Shown: positions 53,843-62,775, counted from the stretch's first letter. The stretch is 64,000 nucleotides of DNA from HGM04593 sp045661225 (GCA_045661225.1 JAZRFF010000020.1:67681-131680); one strand, 5' to 3'. The notes: generated by a model not told the origin, from the letters alone. A program made the numbers and translations.

Positions 53843-54489
53843 TGATGAAAAGAATAGTAGTTCTCTTGTGTGTGCTTTCGGCGCTGTCAGTCGTGAAGGG
53901 ACAAGTGAGGCTTTACGACGAAATGTGCGACCCGCTTCAGGCCGTTTTTTGTGATTATGTAAGAAACGAGTCGTCGCAGAATTTTCTCTCGAGTCCATCG
54001 GGGCAGTATACAGGTACGCTCATCGATGATAAAATTTATGGTTGGGGCTTTATTATAACCGAGAGTGGCACGCGCTCTTTCGGACAGTTCCGGAACGGTA
54101 AAAACATCTTCGGTCTTTCAATTTCGGATAAGGTCGCAAAGGTGGGCAGCGAGAATAACTATGTGGTCTACGACCTGAAAAGCGGCAATATAATAAGGCT
54201 GCACTCAAATGGCGGTGAGGTACAGCTCGAGTATCCGCTTGTGCCATCTAAAAAAGAGCCGGTGGCACTTTACTCGTTCAAGAAAGAGACCTATGCAAAC
54301 GGCGACGTATACATCGGGGAGTTTTATAATGGTCGCCGTCACGGTTACGGAGTCTATTATTGGAAGAACGGCGAAGTATGGTATGGCCGTTACGACGGCG
54401 GCTATCGTAACGGTTACGGAATGCTCATAACTCCCGAACATCGTATTTATTACGGAAAATGGCTGGGCGATAGCAGGGTCGACGAATAA
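53842..54489 (+). CDS. Secreted MORN-repeat protein
   Basis: Protein of 215 residues with a signal peptide (MMKRIVVLLCVLSALSVVKG). After an unrecognised middle region, the C-terminal 70 residues hold MORN repeats: GDVYIGEFYNGRRHGYGVYY, GEVWYGRYDGGYRNGYGMLI and a partial IYYGKW unit. A weaker repeat-like piece (GQYTGTLIDDKIYGWGFIIT) lies near residue 60. MORN repeats make small beta sheets that bind proteins or lipids. It is the last gene of the yicC-gmk-nadD run; the functional link is unclear. Confidence 0.85.
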   Translation: MMKRIVVLLCVLSALSVVKGQVRLYDEMCDPLQAVFCDYVRNESSQNFLSSPSGQYTGTLIDDKIYGWGFIITESGTRSFGQFRNGKNIFGLSISDKVAKVGSENNYVVYDLKSGNIIRLHSNGGEVQLEYPLVPSKKEPVALYSFKKETYANGDVYIGEFYNGRRHGYGVYYWKNGEVWYGRYDGGYRNGYGMLITPEHRIYYGKWLGDSRVDE

Positions 54490-54503
54490 AATGCGTTAAT
54501 AAT

Positions 54504-54534
54504 TTTGGTGAATAAATAGTTATATTTATCTTTG
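54504..54534 (+). promoter_or_regulatory. Bacteroidota promoter for the GH109-like gene
   Basis: TTTG (54504-54507), a 19-base spacer and TATCTTTG (54527-54534): both boxes match consensus exactly. Transcription would begin near 54541, giving a 60-base AT-rich leader, as in highly expressed Bacteroides genes. Confidence 0.8.
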
Positions 54535-54601
54535 TGCGTAAACAATACTTTGCATTTTTTTTGAGTAAGAATAATCTTATTAACTTAAACACACTTTAAT
54601 T

Positions 54602-56269
54602 ATGAATTTGAAGAAATTTTTAGGTCTTGCTCTTGTTGCAGTAATGGCTTTTATGGGCACTGCAGCACAAGCACAGTCACTATCTCCGTCGACAAAGTGG
54701 CATTGGGACAAAGGTACTATCGTTGTTGAAACTCCCGAGCGTCCTGCCGGTCAGGAGAATGTTCTTAACCTCGCCGTTGCTCCCATTGAGACTGTTCGCG
54801 TTGCGTTTGTTGGTCTTGGTATGCGTGGCGACGGTGCTGTAATCCGTTTCTGCCGTATTCCCGGTGTCGAGATTGTTGCTCTTTGCGACTATGAGTACGA
54901 GCGTGCCGAAGAGTGCCAGAAGTTCTTGCGCGAGCAGGGCTTGATGCCTGCCGACATTTATTCGGGCGCCGATGGCTACAAGGCTATTTGCGAGCGTAAC
55001 GACATAGACCTTGTTTACGTTGCAGCCGACTGGAACCACCACTATCCCATTGCAAAGTACGCTATGGAATGTGGTAAGCACACTGCAATCGAGGTGCCTT
55101 CGGCAATGAACCTCGAGCAGTGCTGGAACCTTATCGACCTTGCTGAGCAGAAGCGTCTACACTGCTTTATTCTTGAGAACTGCTGCTACGATGACTATGA
55201 GATGAATGCTCTTGCAATGGCTCAGGACGGTGTGTTCGGCGAAATTATCCGCGCCGAGGGTGCTTATATCCACAGCCTCGAGTGGTTCTGGGACGCATAC
55301 TGGAAAGACCCCGCCGATAATGACGTTGACAACCTTCACTGGCGTCTGAAGTACAACAAGGAGAATCGTGGCGACCTTTACGCTACTCACGGCCTTGGAC
55401 CCGTTGCACAGTGTCTTAACATTCACCGTGGCGACCGCTTTACAACACTTGTAGCGATGGATACAGATCCTTTCTTCGGCAAGGAACTTGTAAAGGAAAA
55501 GACCGGCAAGGAGTGCGATGAGTTCCGCAATGGTGACCACACTACTACACTTATGCGTACAGCAAAGGGTAAGGTGGTTGAAATCCAGCATAACGTTATG
55601 ACTCCCCAGCCCTACAACCGTTTGTTCAAGCTCACAGGTACAAAGGGTTATGCAACAAAGTATCCTACTCCCGAGCTCGCACTTTCTGGTGAGGCTTTGA
55701 AGGGTACAGGTGCGCCTCAGGTTGACAATCTTAATGCTCACGGCTTTATGAGCGCAGAGCAGAGAGAGGCTATGATGGCAAAGTATCATCACCCAATCCT
55801 CAAGAAATATGTTGAGAAGGGTCGCGACCTCGGTCACGGTGGTATGGACTTTGTGATGGATTCACGCCTTGTATACTGCTTGCAGAATGGTCTGCCTCTT
55901 GATATGGACGTGTATGATATGGCTGAGTGGTGCTGCTTGGCTGAGCTTGGTACAATCTCAATGGACAACAACTGTGCTGCAGTAACATTCCCCGACTTCA
56001 CACGTGGTCACTGGAACGATGTTAAAGGCTACAAGCACGCTTTCTCTACCAACGAGGCAGAGGTTGAGGCTAAGGCTGAGGCTTATACAGCAGCTCAGAA
56101 AGAGGTTACAGCAAAGAAAAACCTTTGGGCTTTGTACGATGCTGTGAAGGCTGCTAAGGCTGCCGGTAATGCAAAGGCTGAGGCTAAGGCTCAGAAAAAA
56201 CTCGACGCAGCAAAGGCATCGGCCGATAAGGCTATTGCAAAGGCTTTGAAGAAGGCTGCTAAGAAGTAA
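54602..56269 (+). CDS. Secreted GH109-like Gfo/Idh/MocA protein with Ala/Lys-rich C-terminal tail
   Basis: Exported protein of 555 residues with signal peptide MNLKKFLGLALVAVMAFMGTAAQA. The Rossmann domain starts VRVAFVGLGMRGDGAV and the rest closely follows GH109 NAD-dependent alpha-N-acetylgalactosaminidases: EIVALCDYEYERA, GKHTAIEVPSAMNLEQCW, ENCCYDDYEM, GEIIRAEGAYIH, YATHGLGPVAQ, GHGGMDFVMDSRLVYCL and FPDFTRGHWND. The family hydrolyses glycans via transient oxidation by bound NAD. The last 60-70 residues are not part of the family: an Ala/Lys/Glu helix resembling histone H1 tails, ending KALKKAAKK. The gene has its own strong promoter and terminator. Confidence 0.88.
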   Translation: MNLKKFLGLALVAVMAFMGTAAQAQSLSPSTKWHWDKGTIVVETPERPAGQENVLNLAVAPIETVRVAFVGLGMRGDGAVIRFCRIPGVEIVALCDYEYERAEECQKFLREQGLMPADIYSGADGYKAICERNDIDLVYVAADWNHHYPIAKYAMECGKHTAIEVPSAMNLEQCWNLIDLAEQKRLHCFILENCCYDDYEMNALAMAQDGVFGEIIRAEGAYIHSLEWFWDAYWKDPADNDVDNLHWRLKYNKENRGDLYATHGLGPVAQCLNIHRGDRFTTLVAMDTDPFFGKELVKEKTGKECDEFRNGDHTTTLMRTAKGKVVEIQHNVMTPQPYNRLFKLTGTKGYATKYPTPELALSGEALKGTGAPQVDNLNAHGFMSAEQREAMMAKYHHPILKKYVEKGRDLGHGGMDFVMDSRLVYCLQNGLPLDMDVYDMAEWCCLAELGTISMDNNCAAVTFPDFTRGHWNDVKGYKHAFSTNEAEVEAKAEAYTAAQKEVTAKKNLWALYDAVKAAKAAGNAKAEAKAQKKLDAAKASADKAIAKALKKAAKK

Positions 56270-56285
56270 GAATCTATTTTATACA

Positions 56286-56336
56286 ATATCAAACAAAAAG
56301 GTTGCGCACTGCGCAACCTTTTTGTTTGATATTTTT
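56286..56336 (+). terminator. Intrinsic terminator after GH109-like gene
   Basis: A 23-bp perfect palindromic stem (56286-56308 with 56310-56332) centred on one base, followed by TTTTTAT. The core GGTTGCGCA/TGCGCAACC is GC-rich and the outer arms are A- and T-rich. Confidence 0.92.
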
Positions 56337-56647
56337 ATAAAGATGCTGAAGAAAGATGTTGCTAAAAGGGCTTTGATTGTTGAAAATACGGGTAGACAAG
56401 CGGTTTTAAAAACAAAAAGCACCGGAGGGAATACGCGGTTGCTTAAAGAAGGACGGAGGCGTGGGGTATTGCGGAGGTGGGGTGATACTGAACGGATTAT
56501 AAAAACTCTTAAAATATCAATCTTATCGTTGACTAAAAAACGCTGTTTTGTAATATTTAGTGACTTTGAACGGTGTTGTTGTGGTTTTTTTATTATTTTT
56601 GTGATTCAAAGTATTATTATAGTAGCAAATAGACAAAAAATAAAAAA
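56333..56647. other. Leader region upstream of the aromatic amino acid operon
   Basis: No credible gene is present. A -7 element TATTTTTG at 56594-56601 matches consensus exactly, but TTTG at 56565-56568 is too far (25 bases) and TTG at 56576-56578 too near (15 bases) for an ideal -33. Transcription would begin near 56608. No attenuator, T-box or runs of aromatic codons were recognised. Confidence 0.5.
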
Positions 56648-57661
56648 ATGATAGCAGTATTAAAACACGGAGTAACAAAGGCGCAGCAGGATAACCTTAT
56701 CCACTGGCTGGAGTCGCAGAATGTGAGGGTACACGTCTCCGAGGGTGAGATGCAGACAGTCCTTGGCCTCATTGGTGATACCCGCAAGATTGATATGGAC
56801 CTGCTTGCAGGCCTTGAGATTGTAGATAATGTTACACGCGTTACCGATCCTTTCAAGAGCGCTAACCGCAGTTTTCACCCCGATGACACGGTTATTGCAA
56901 TCGGTCGTGGCGAGAATTCTGTAAAGATTGGCGGTGGGCACTTTGCTATTATGGCGGGACCTTGCTCGGTTGAGAGCGAGGAGCAGATTCTTGCTGTGGC
57001 GCACGCTGTAAAAGCCTCGGGAGCGCAGATTTTACGTGGCGGAGCGTTCAAGCCTCGTACGTCGCCTTATGACTTTCAAGGCTTGCGTGCCGAAGGTCTT
57101 CAACTGTTGCTTAAAGCGCGTCAGGCAACAGGGCTCCCCATTGTTACCGAGATTATGAGTGCGTCTCACCTCGACCTTTTTGCCGATGTTGACATTATTC
57201 AGGTAGGTGCGCGTAATATGCAGAACTTTGAGCTCTTGAAGGAACTTGGACGTAGCGACAAACCTATTCTGCTCAAGCGAGGTATGTCGGCTACACTCAA
57301 AGAGCTTCTTATGAGTGCCGAATATATTATGTCCGAGGGCAACGAGCAGGTTATTTTGTGTGAGCGTGGTATTCGCAGCTACGATAGTTATACCCGCAAT
57401 GTGCTCGACCTTGCGGCTGTACCTGTGCTCAAGGGACTTACTCACTTGCCTGTCGTTGTCGACCCCAGCCACGCTACCGGCGTGTCGCGCCTTGTGCGTC
57501 CTATGGCTTGTGCGGCAACGGCTGCCGGTGCCGATGGTCTTATAATTGAGGTTCACAACAACCCGGTGTGTGCTCTCTGTGACGGAGCGCAGTCGCTCAC
57601 TCCCGAACAGTTTGACGAGGTTGCGCAACGCGTGCGCGAGATTCGCAGCATAATGCACTAA
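56648..57661 (+). CDS. aroF: 3-deoxy-7-phosphoheptulonate synthase (AroF type, with N-terminal regulatory domain)
   Basis: First enzyme of the shikimate pathway, condensing PEP with erythrose 4-phosphate; 337 residues. The first 70 residues form a ferredoxin-like domain (MIAVLKHGVTKAQQDNLIHW) known in type I-beta enzymes as a site of feedback control. The TIM barrel shows AGPCSVESEEQ, GGAFKPRTSPYDFQG, QVGARNMQNFELL, LLKRGMSAT and VDPSHATGV. It leads the aromatic operon; tyrA follows by seven bases. Confidence 0.94.
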   Translation: MIAVLKHGVTKAQQDNLIHWLESQNVRVHVSEGEMQTVLGLIGDTRKIDMDLLAGLEIVDNVTRVTDPFKSANRSFHPDDTVIAIGRGENSVKIGGGHFAIMAGPCSVESEEQILAVAHAVKASGAQILRGGAFKPRTSPYDFQGLRAEGLQLLLKARQATGLPIVTEIMSASHLDLFADVDIIQVGARNMQNFELLKELGRSDKPILLKRGMSATLKELLMSAEYIMSEGNEQVILCERGIRSYDSYTRNVLDLAAVPVLKGLTHLPVVVDPSHATGVSRLVRPMACAATAAGADGLIIEVHNNPVCALCDGAQSLTPEQFDEVAQRVREIRSIMH

Positions 57662-57668
57662 AAGGCGT

Positions 57669-58499
57669 ATGGTTGTCGGGATAGTAGGTCTGGGGCTTAT
57701 AGGCGGCTCCGCTGCGAAGGCTTTCAAGGAGGCCGGGTATGTAGTTTATGCGTATGACATAAACACGCAGATTGTGGGTTATGCGCAGCTCGAGGGTACT
57801 GTCGATGCGGTGCTGTCGCGCGGGAATATTGCGCAATGCGACCTTCTGTTGCTGACTGCTACCCCAAAGGCTGTGGTGGAGTACATTGAACAGAATGCAG
57901 AATTTGTTGCGCAAAAGACGCTTGTCATTGATTTTTGCGGAACTAAACGCAATGTGTGCCGTAGGGGCTTTGTTCTTGCTGCCGAGCGGGGCTTTACCTA
58001 TGTGGGCGGACACCCGATGGCCGGGTTGCAATATTCAGGCTATAAGTACTCCAAAGGTACGCTGTTCAGTGGTGCATCGTTTATTCTTGTGCCACCGGTA
58101 CACGACGATATTGCTCTGCTCGACAGGGTTAAACAGTCGCTTCTGCCGTTGGGATTCAAGAAATTCGTGGTAACGACGGCCGATTTTCACGACCGTATGA
58201 TTGCTTACACGTCGCAAATGTGTCACGTGGTCTCTAACGCCTTTATAAAAAGCCCTTCGGCAAAATTCCACCGAGGCTACAGCGCCGGCAGTTTCCGCGA
58301 TTTTACACGTGTGTCGCGCCTTAACGAGAATATGTGGACCGAACTTTTCCTTGAGAATAAAGAACCGCTTTTGAGTGAGCTTGATTTATTGATAAAATCC
58401 CTCCACGAGTACCGCGAGGCCATAGCCTCGGACGACGCCGAGACTTTGTGCGCTCTTTTGCGCGACGGACGCGTGGCAAAGGAGGAAACCGAAAAATAG
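57669..58499 (+). CDS. tyrA: Prephenate dehydrogenase
   Basis: Makes 4-hydroxyphenylpyruvate for tyrosine; 276 residues. NAD(P) motif GIVGLGLIGGSAAKAF; catalytic region GGHPMAG with the key histidine, SFILVPP, and HDRMIAYTSQMCHVVSNAF. No chorismate mutase or ACT domain is fused. One base separates it from aroB. Confidence 0.94.
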   Translation: MVVGIVGLGLIGGSAAKAFKEAGYVVYAYDINTQIVGYAQLEGTVDAVLSRGNIAQCDLLLLTATPKAVVEYIEQNAEFVAQKTLVIDFCGTKRNVCRRGFVLAAERGFTYVGGHPMAGLQYSGYKYSKGTLFSGASFILVPPVHDDIALLDRVKQSLLPLGFKKFVVTTADFHDRMIAYTSQMCHVVSNAFIKSPSAKFHRGYSAGSFRDFTRVSRLNENMWTELFLENKEPLLSELDLLIKSLHEYREAIASDDAETLCALLRDGRVAKEETEK

Positions 58500-58500
58500 A

Positions 58501-59550
58501 ATGCAATATAGAACTATACACGTAGAGGCATCGAGAAATTACGATATTCTCATTGGGCGCGGTATCCTTGCGGGTATCGGAGATTCTTTGCGCCCTCTGC
58601 TGGGTGCTTGCCGGCTGGCTGTGCTTACCGACAGTAATGTTGATGCTCTTTATGGTGATACCCTGATGCGTTACCTTGCCGAAGCAGGGTACAATGCTTG
58701 CAAGTATGTGATTCCGGCCGGAGAGGCTTCGAAGTGTGCCGATAATCTGCTTGCTTTTCTGAATTTTATGGCCGAAGAGCAGTTGACACGCAGCGATGCT
58801 GTAGTAGCCTTCGGCGGAGGAGTGGTGGGCGACCTTGGCGGTCTCTCGGCGTCACTCTATCTGCGTGGAGTAAAGTATGTGCAGGTGCCTACGACGCTGC
58901 TTGCGGCAGTCGACAGTTCGGTAGGCGGAAAGACGGCTATTGATATTCCGGCAGGCAAGAATCTTGTCGGTAGTTTCTATCAGCCCTCTTTGGTGTGCTG
59001 CGACACAGCACTTATGGACACCCTGCCCGCCGAAATATATCGCGACGGTTGTGCCGAGGTTATAAAATACGGAATGATTCTTGACGAGGAACTTTACAAG
59101 GTGTTGCAGAGTGTACCTTTTGACCGCGAGTCTGTTGTGGCGCGTTGTGTGGAGATTAAACGCGATGTTGTGCAACAGGACGAGTTTGACAATGGTATAC
59201 GAGGCCTGCTTAACTTCGGGCATACTTTTGGACACGCTATTGAGAAACTGAGTGACTTTGGGGTTTCGCACGGTGCTGCGGTGGCAAAAGGTATGGTTGT
59301 TGCTGCAAGAATTGCACCGCTGTGTGGGCTCGGCGACGTGGCTGACTGCTTGTCGGCGATGCTTGTGCGTTATGGCTTTGACATTGAATGTGGCTATAGT
59401 GCTCAGGAGATATATGACGCTCTTCTTACCGACAAAAAACGTCGAGGAGGGAATATATCGGTTGTGCTGCCACGTGCTGTGGGCGATTGTACGCTTGTGA
59501 CGTTGCCTGTAGAGCAACTGAAGGATTTACTGTATAAAGTACTCGATTGA
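58501..59550 (+). CDS. aroB: 3-dehydroquinate synthase
   Basis: Second shikimate-pathway enzyme, NAD- and zinc-dependent, 349 residues. Motifs: VVAFGGGVVGDLGG, QVPTTLLAAVDSSVGGKTAI, GCAEVIKYGMI and NFGHTFGHAIE with the metal histidines. Its TGA stop overlaps the aroA start. Confidence 0.96.
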   Translation: MQYRTIHVEASRNYDILIGRGILAGIGDSLRPLLGACRLAVLTDSNVDALYGDTLMRYLAEAGYNACKYVIPAGEASKCADNLLAFLNFMAEEQLTRSDAVVAFGGGVVGDLGGLSASLYLRGVKYVQVPTTLLAAVDSSVGGKTAIDIPAGKNLVGSFYQPSLVCCDTALMDTLPAEIYRDGCAEVIKYGMILDEELYKVLQSVPFDRESVVARCVEIKRDVVQQDEFDNGIRGLLNFGHTFGHAIEKLSDFGVSHGAAVAKGMVVAARIAPLCGLGDVADCLSAMLVRYGFDIECGYSAQEIYDALLTDKKRRGGNISVVLPRAVGDCTLVTLPVEQLKDLLYKVLD

Positions 59551-60809
59551 TGGAAAGGAGAGTCTGTGGAATATTGCAGGGCGAGGTTGCCCCACCGCCG
59601 TCAAAGTCTCAGGCGCACCGTCTGCTCATTTGTGCGGCATTAGGCTCGACGCCCTGTGAAATTGTGTGCAACAGGGTTAATGACGATATTCTTGCTACAA
59701 TGCGTTGCCTTAATGCGCTTGGAGCGGAAATAACCTATTCATCGGGAGTTTTCAGTATAAACCCCATTAAGCTTGTCAAGGGTGGTATTCTTGATTGCGG
59801 TGAGAGTGGTTCGACGCTGCGCTTTCTGATGTCGGTGGCTGCCGTGCTTGGTGCCGATGCTACTTTTACAGGTGCCGGAAAGCTGCCGCAACGCCCAATG
59901 ACGGCTCTTACCGATGTGCTTGCTGCAAATGGATTGTCGTTTTTGCGACACTCGCTCGATGAATTGCCTGTTACTTGCAATGGCAGGCTCAGCGGAGGAT
60001 ATTTCAGTATTCCGGGAAATTTATCGTCGCAGTACCTTACCGGGTTGCTTTTTGCCTTGCCATTGGCTGCCGAGGATAGTGTTATTGACGTTACCGGCAC
60101 TCTCACGAGTGCTTCGTACATTGATATGACGATTGATGCTTTGCGCACAGCCGGAGTAACGGTCATTCGCAGTGGTAACAAGTTTATTATAAAGGGTAAT
60201 CAGCGCTATTGCCTCCCACCTCGTGTGGTTGTCGAGGCCGATTGGTCGTCAGCGGCATTTTGGGTGGTTGCCGGGGTTGTGGGAAAGAATCCAATTGCTC
60301 TGCGTGGAGTAAACAGCCTCTCGTTGCAGGGCGATAGCGCTGTTGTTGAGCATCTGCGCGCTATGGGTGCGTTCATCGAGGTCGGCGACAATAAGGTGGT
60401 TGCTGTGCCTTCGCACTTGTTCGGAGCGGAATTGGACTGTATGGACACTCCCGACCTTTTGCCCATACTCTCGGTGGCTGCTGCGGTAGCTCAGGGAACG
60501 ACGGTGTTTGACAATGTAGGGCGTTTGCGCTACAAAGAGAGTGACAGGCTGTCGGCAATGAAGGCTCTGCTCGCCTCATTCGGTATAAATTCGCATATAG
60601 GCGAAGATACGTTTACCGTATATGGTGGCGAACCGACGGTTCTCTCGGCTGTCGATAGTTACGGTGACCATCGGATAGCAATGGCGGCCGCAATTATGTC
60701 AACGGTAGCAGCCGGAATAACCACAATAGACGGCGCAGAGTGCGTGGCAAAGTCCTATCCTACCTTTTTCGATGATTTTGCGGCGCTTGGAGGAACTATA
60801 GAAAAATAA
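59550..60809 (+). CDS. aroA: 3-phosphoshikimate 1-carboxyvinyltransferase (EPSP synthase)
   Basis: Sixth shikimate-pathway step, 419 residues from the ATG at 59550, which overlaps the aroB stop; an in-frame TTG just before is unlikely. Motifs: PPSKSQAHRLLI, CGESGSTLRFLM, GKLPQRPM and LRYKESDRLSAM and GDHRIAMA near the C-terminus. The phosphoenolpyruvate loop is CGESGSTLR rather than the enterobacterial GNAGTAMR, so it belongs to a divergent EPSP synthase type. Confidence 0.95.
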   Translation: MERRVCGILQGEVAPPPSKSQAHRLLICAALGSTPCEIVCNRVNDDILATMRCLNALGAEITYSSGVFSINPIKLVKGGILDCGESGSTLRFLMSVAAVLGADATFTGAGKLPQRPMTALTDVLAANGLSFLRHSLDELPVTCNGRLSGGYFSIPGNLSSQYLTGLLFALPLAAEDSVIDVTGTLTSASYIDMTIDALRTAGVTVIRSGNKFIIKGNQRYCLPPRVVVEADWSSAAFWVVAGVVGKNPIALRGVNSLSLQGDSAVVEHLRAMGAFIEVGDNKVVAVPSHLFGAELDCMDTPDLLPILSVAAAVAQGTTVFDNVGRLRYKESDRLSAMKALLASFGINSHIGEDTFTVYGGEPTVLSAVDSYGDHRIAMAAAIMSTVAAGITTIDGAECVAKSYPTFFDDFAALGGTIEK

Positions 60810-60821
60810 AAATATAACAAT

Positions 60822-61964
60822 ATGGATTTAGACAAACTACGTCAGGAAATTGATGAGATTGATACCCAAATGTGCGACCTTTTTGCACGTCGTATGCAGG
60901 TAGTGTCGGGTATCGGAAAGTACAAAAAAGAGAATAATCTCCCTGTTTATCACCCATCGCGAGCACGCACAGTGTTGCAGAATGTCTCAAAGCGACTCGG
61001 TCCGGAATTTGAAGGCTATGGACGTACTCTCTACCGTACAATATTCGACCTTAGCGAATCCTACGAGACACGAATGCTCTCCGAGGGCAGCGACTTTTTT
61101 AACTATTTCAAAGATATTGCCTCTGTGCCTCCCCAGCCGTTCCCCAAACGTGCTACAGTATCGTGTGCAGGCTGTGAGGGCTCCTATGCCCACCTTGCAT
61201 CGGAGCGTCTCTTCGACCTTCCCGAGATTATGTATATGAGCAATTTCGAAGGCGTTTTTAAAGCAGTAAACAGTGGACTCTGTGAGTTTGGAGTACTCCC
61301 CATTGAGAACTCTCTTGCCGGTTCTGTCAATGCCATCTACGACCTGCTCTCTACCTACAATGTGAGCATTGTGCGTGCAGTGCGCCTCAAAGTCGACCAC
61401 GCCTTGCTTGCTCTTCCCGGAACAAAGCTCGAGGATATTCGTGAAATATACTCCCACCAGCAGGCAATAAATCAATGCTCCGATTTTCTCTCAACCCTGA
61501 AAAATGTGCGTGTCATTGCCTGTGAGAATACCGCTGACGCAGCGCGTATGGTGGCTAAAGGCGGCGACAAGACAAAGGCTTCCCTCTCTTCGCGTCTATG
61601 TGCCGAACTTTACCAGTTGCAAGTAATGCGCTCATCTGTGCAGAACCGTGACAACAACTATACTCGCTTCATCTGCATCGCAAAAGAGCCTAAAATATAC
61701 TCCGGAGCCGACCGTACAAGTATAATGATTAACATACCCAATCGCCCCGGAACTCTATTCCGCATAATGTCGCGTTTTAACGCAACCGGAGTAAACCTTG
61801 TAAAACTCGAGAGCCGTCAAATTCCCGAACGTGAGTTTGAATATCGTTTCTACTTCGACATTGAAGCTTCTGTTTATAGCGAGGAATTTCTTTCTCTTAT
61901 GTGCGAATTGCACGAGTGTGGCGAGCAGTTCAGGTATTTTGGTACGTATGCCGAAATAATATAA
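60822..61964 (+). CDS. pheA: Bifunctional chorismate mutase/prephenate dehydratase
   Basis: Phenylalanine branch enzyme of 380 residues with three parts: an AroQ-type chorismate mutase (residues 1-90, LDKLRQEIDEIDTQMCDLFARRM), prephenate dehydratase (about 105-285, with GCEGSYAHLASE, VLPIENSLAGSV, YSHQQAINQCSDFL and the NRDNNYTRF segment carrying the TRF motif) and a C-terminal ACT domain (about 295-380, SIMINIPNRPGTLFRIMSRF) with the NRPGxL and ESRQ effector motifs for phenylalanine inhibition. It completes the phenylalanine side of the operon. Confidence 0.95.
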   Translation: MDLDKLRQEIDEIDTQMCDLFARRMQVVSGIGKYKKENNLPVYHPSRARTVLQNVSKRLGPEFEGYGRTLYRTIFDLSESYETRMLSEGSDFFNYFKDIASVPPQPFPKRATVSCAGCEGSYAHLASERLFDLPEIMYMSNFEGVFKAVNSGLCEFGVLPIENSLAGSVNAIYDLLSTYNVSIVRAVRLKVDHALLALPGTKLEDIREIYSHQQAINQCSDFLSTLKNVRVIACENTADAARMVAKGGDKTKASLSSRLCAELYQLQVMRSSVQNRDNNYTRFICIAKEPKIYSGADRTSIMINIPNRPGTLFRIMSRFNATGVNLVKLESRQIPEREFEYRFYFDIEASVYSEEFLSLMCELHECGEQFRYFGTYAEII

Positions 61965-62085
61965 TTGTTGTCTAAAATGGTGATAGTTACGTTATGCTTG
62001 GTTTTGTGAATGGTCATTTAGGTCACTAAACTCCCGTTCCCAAAACCGTCGCAGGCCTTACTCTCCCCATTTTATACTAACAATT
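61963..62085. repeat. Structured repeat copy 1 (about 121 bp)
   Basis: First of two near-identical direct repeats between pheA and aroQ. Its ends form an imperfect inverted repeat: AATTGTT-GTC-TAAAATGG (61963-61980) with CCATTTTA-TACT-AACAATT (62067-62085). Inside, GGTTTTGTGAATGG pairs with CCGTTCCCAAAACC (12 Watson-Crick pairs, one G-T, one mismatch) and TTTAG/CTAAA caps it around the loop GTCA. The element folds as one long stem with a symmetric 19 x 19 internal loop. No coding sense is seen. Confidence 0.85.
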
Positions 62086-62111
62086 ATGCTTGTGGCGTGT
62101 TTGTGATTTTG

Positions 62112-62231
62112 TTGTTGTCTAAAATGGCGATAGTTGCGTTATGCTTGGTTTTGTGAATGGTCTTTAGGTCGCTAAACTCCCGTTCCCAAAACCGTCGCGG
62201 GCCTTACTCTCTCCATTTTATACTAACAATT
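62112..62231. repeat. Structured repeat copy 2 (about 120 bp)
   Basis: Second copy, 26 bases after the first, same orientation. It differs by five base changes and a small change at TCATTT/TCTTT. The changes lie outside the three stems; one, A to G in the internal loop (TTACG/TTGCG), keeps a possible pair as G-T. A weak third match to the left end (TTATTGTCTAATAGG) follows at about 62240-62255. Confidence 0.85.
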
Positions 62232-62273
62232 TACTGCAATTATTGTCTAATAGGGGTGTTTAAATGGTTTTTT

Positions 62274-62702
62274 ATGAAAAAGATATTGGTTATTAACGGC
62301 CCGAATCTGAATTTGTTGGGACTGCGAGAGCCGGCGCTCTATGGGGCGCGTAACTTTGAGGCGTTGCAGGGGTTCATACGTTCTGCTGCAGTCGATGCGG
62401 GGGTTTGTGTGGAACTGTTTCAGTCGAACCACGAGGGGGCTATCGTCGATGCTATTCAGGCTGCGTATGGGGTGTACGACGGCATATTGATAAATCCTGC
62501 TGCTTATACTCACACCAGTGTCGCTATTTTGGACGCGTTAAAGGCGGTGGCGTTGCCTACAGTCGAGGTGCATCTTACCGATATTGCTGCCCGTGAGGAG
62601 TTTCGTCGCTTTTCATTTGTGTCGCTCTATGCGCAGAAGACTATCTGCGGAAAGGGGTTCGATGGTTATAAGGAGGGGCTTGAGTATTTGTCGCAATTGT
62701 AG
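62274..62702 (+). CDS. aroQ: Type II 3-dehydroquinate dehydratase
   Basis: Third shikimate-pathway step, 142 residues. The ATG at 62274 gives MKKILVINGPNLNLLGLREP, the exact family start; the longer frame runs into the repeat and is rejected. Active-site pieces: the flexible loop LREPALYG with the catalytic tyrosine, FQSNHEGAIVD, INPAAYTHTSVAI and VEVHLTDI with the catalytic histidine. It is separated from pheA by the tandem repeats but probably read through. Confidence 0.95.
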   Translation: MKKILVINGPNLNLLGLREPALYGARNFEALQGFIRSAAVDAGVCVELFQSNHEGAIVDAIQAAYGVYDGILINPAAYTHTSVAILDALKAVALPTVEVHLTDIAAREEFRRFSFVSLYAQKTICGKGFDGYKEGLEYLSQL

Positions 62703-62775
62703 TTGAAGGTTTGGTCGTTTCTTTTGTTATTGGGGTGGTTTGGTTGGCTTCGGAGTGTGACAAAAGGTTTTTTCT

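Noticed and set aside
56322..56651. Open frame of 109 codons upstream of the DAHP synthase gene
   Set aside because: It begins inside the terminator, contains the promoter element at 56594-56601, has a low-complexity end and overlaps the true start by four bases. The composition is not protein-like.
62157..62273. N-terminal extension of AroQ into repeat copy 2
   Set aside because: AroQ proteins begin at the KILVINGPNLN strand; the extension would be translated from the structured repeat.
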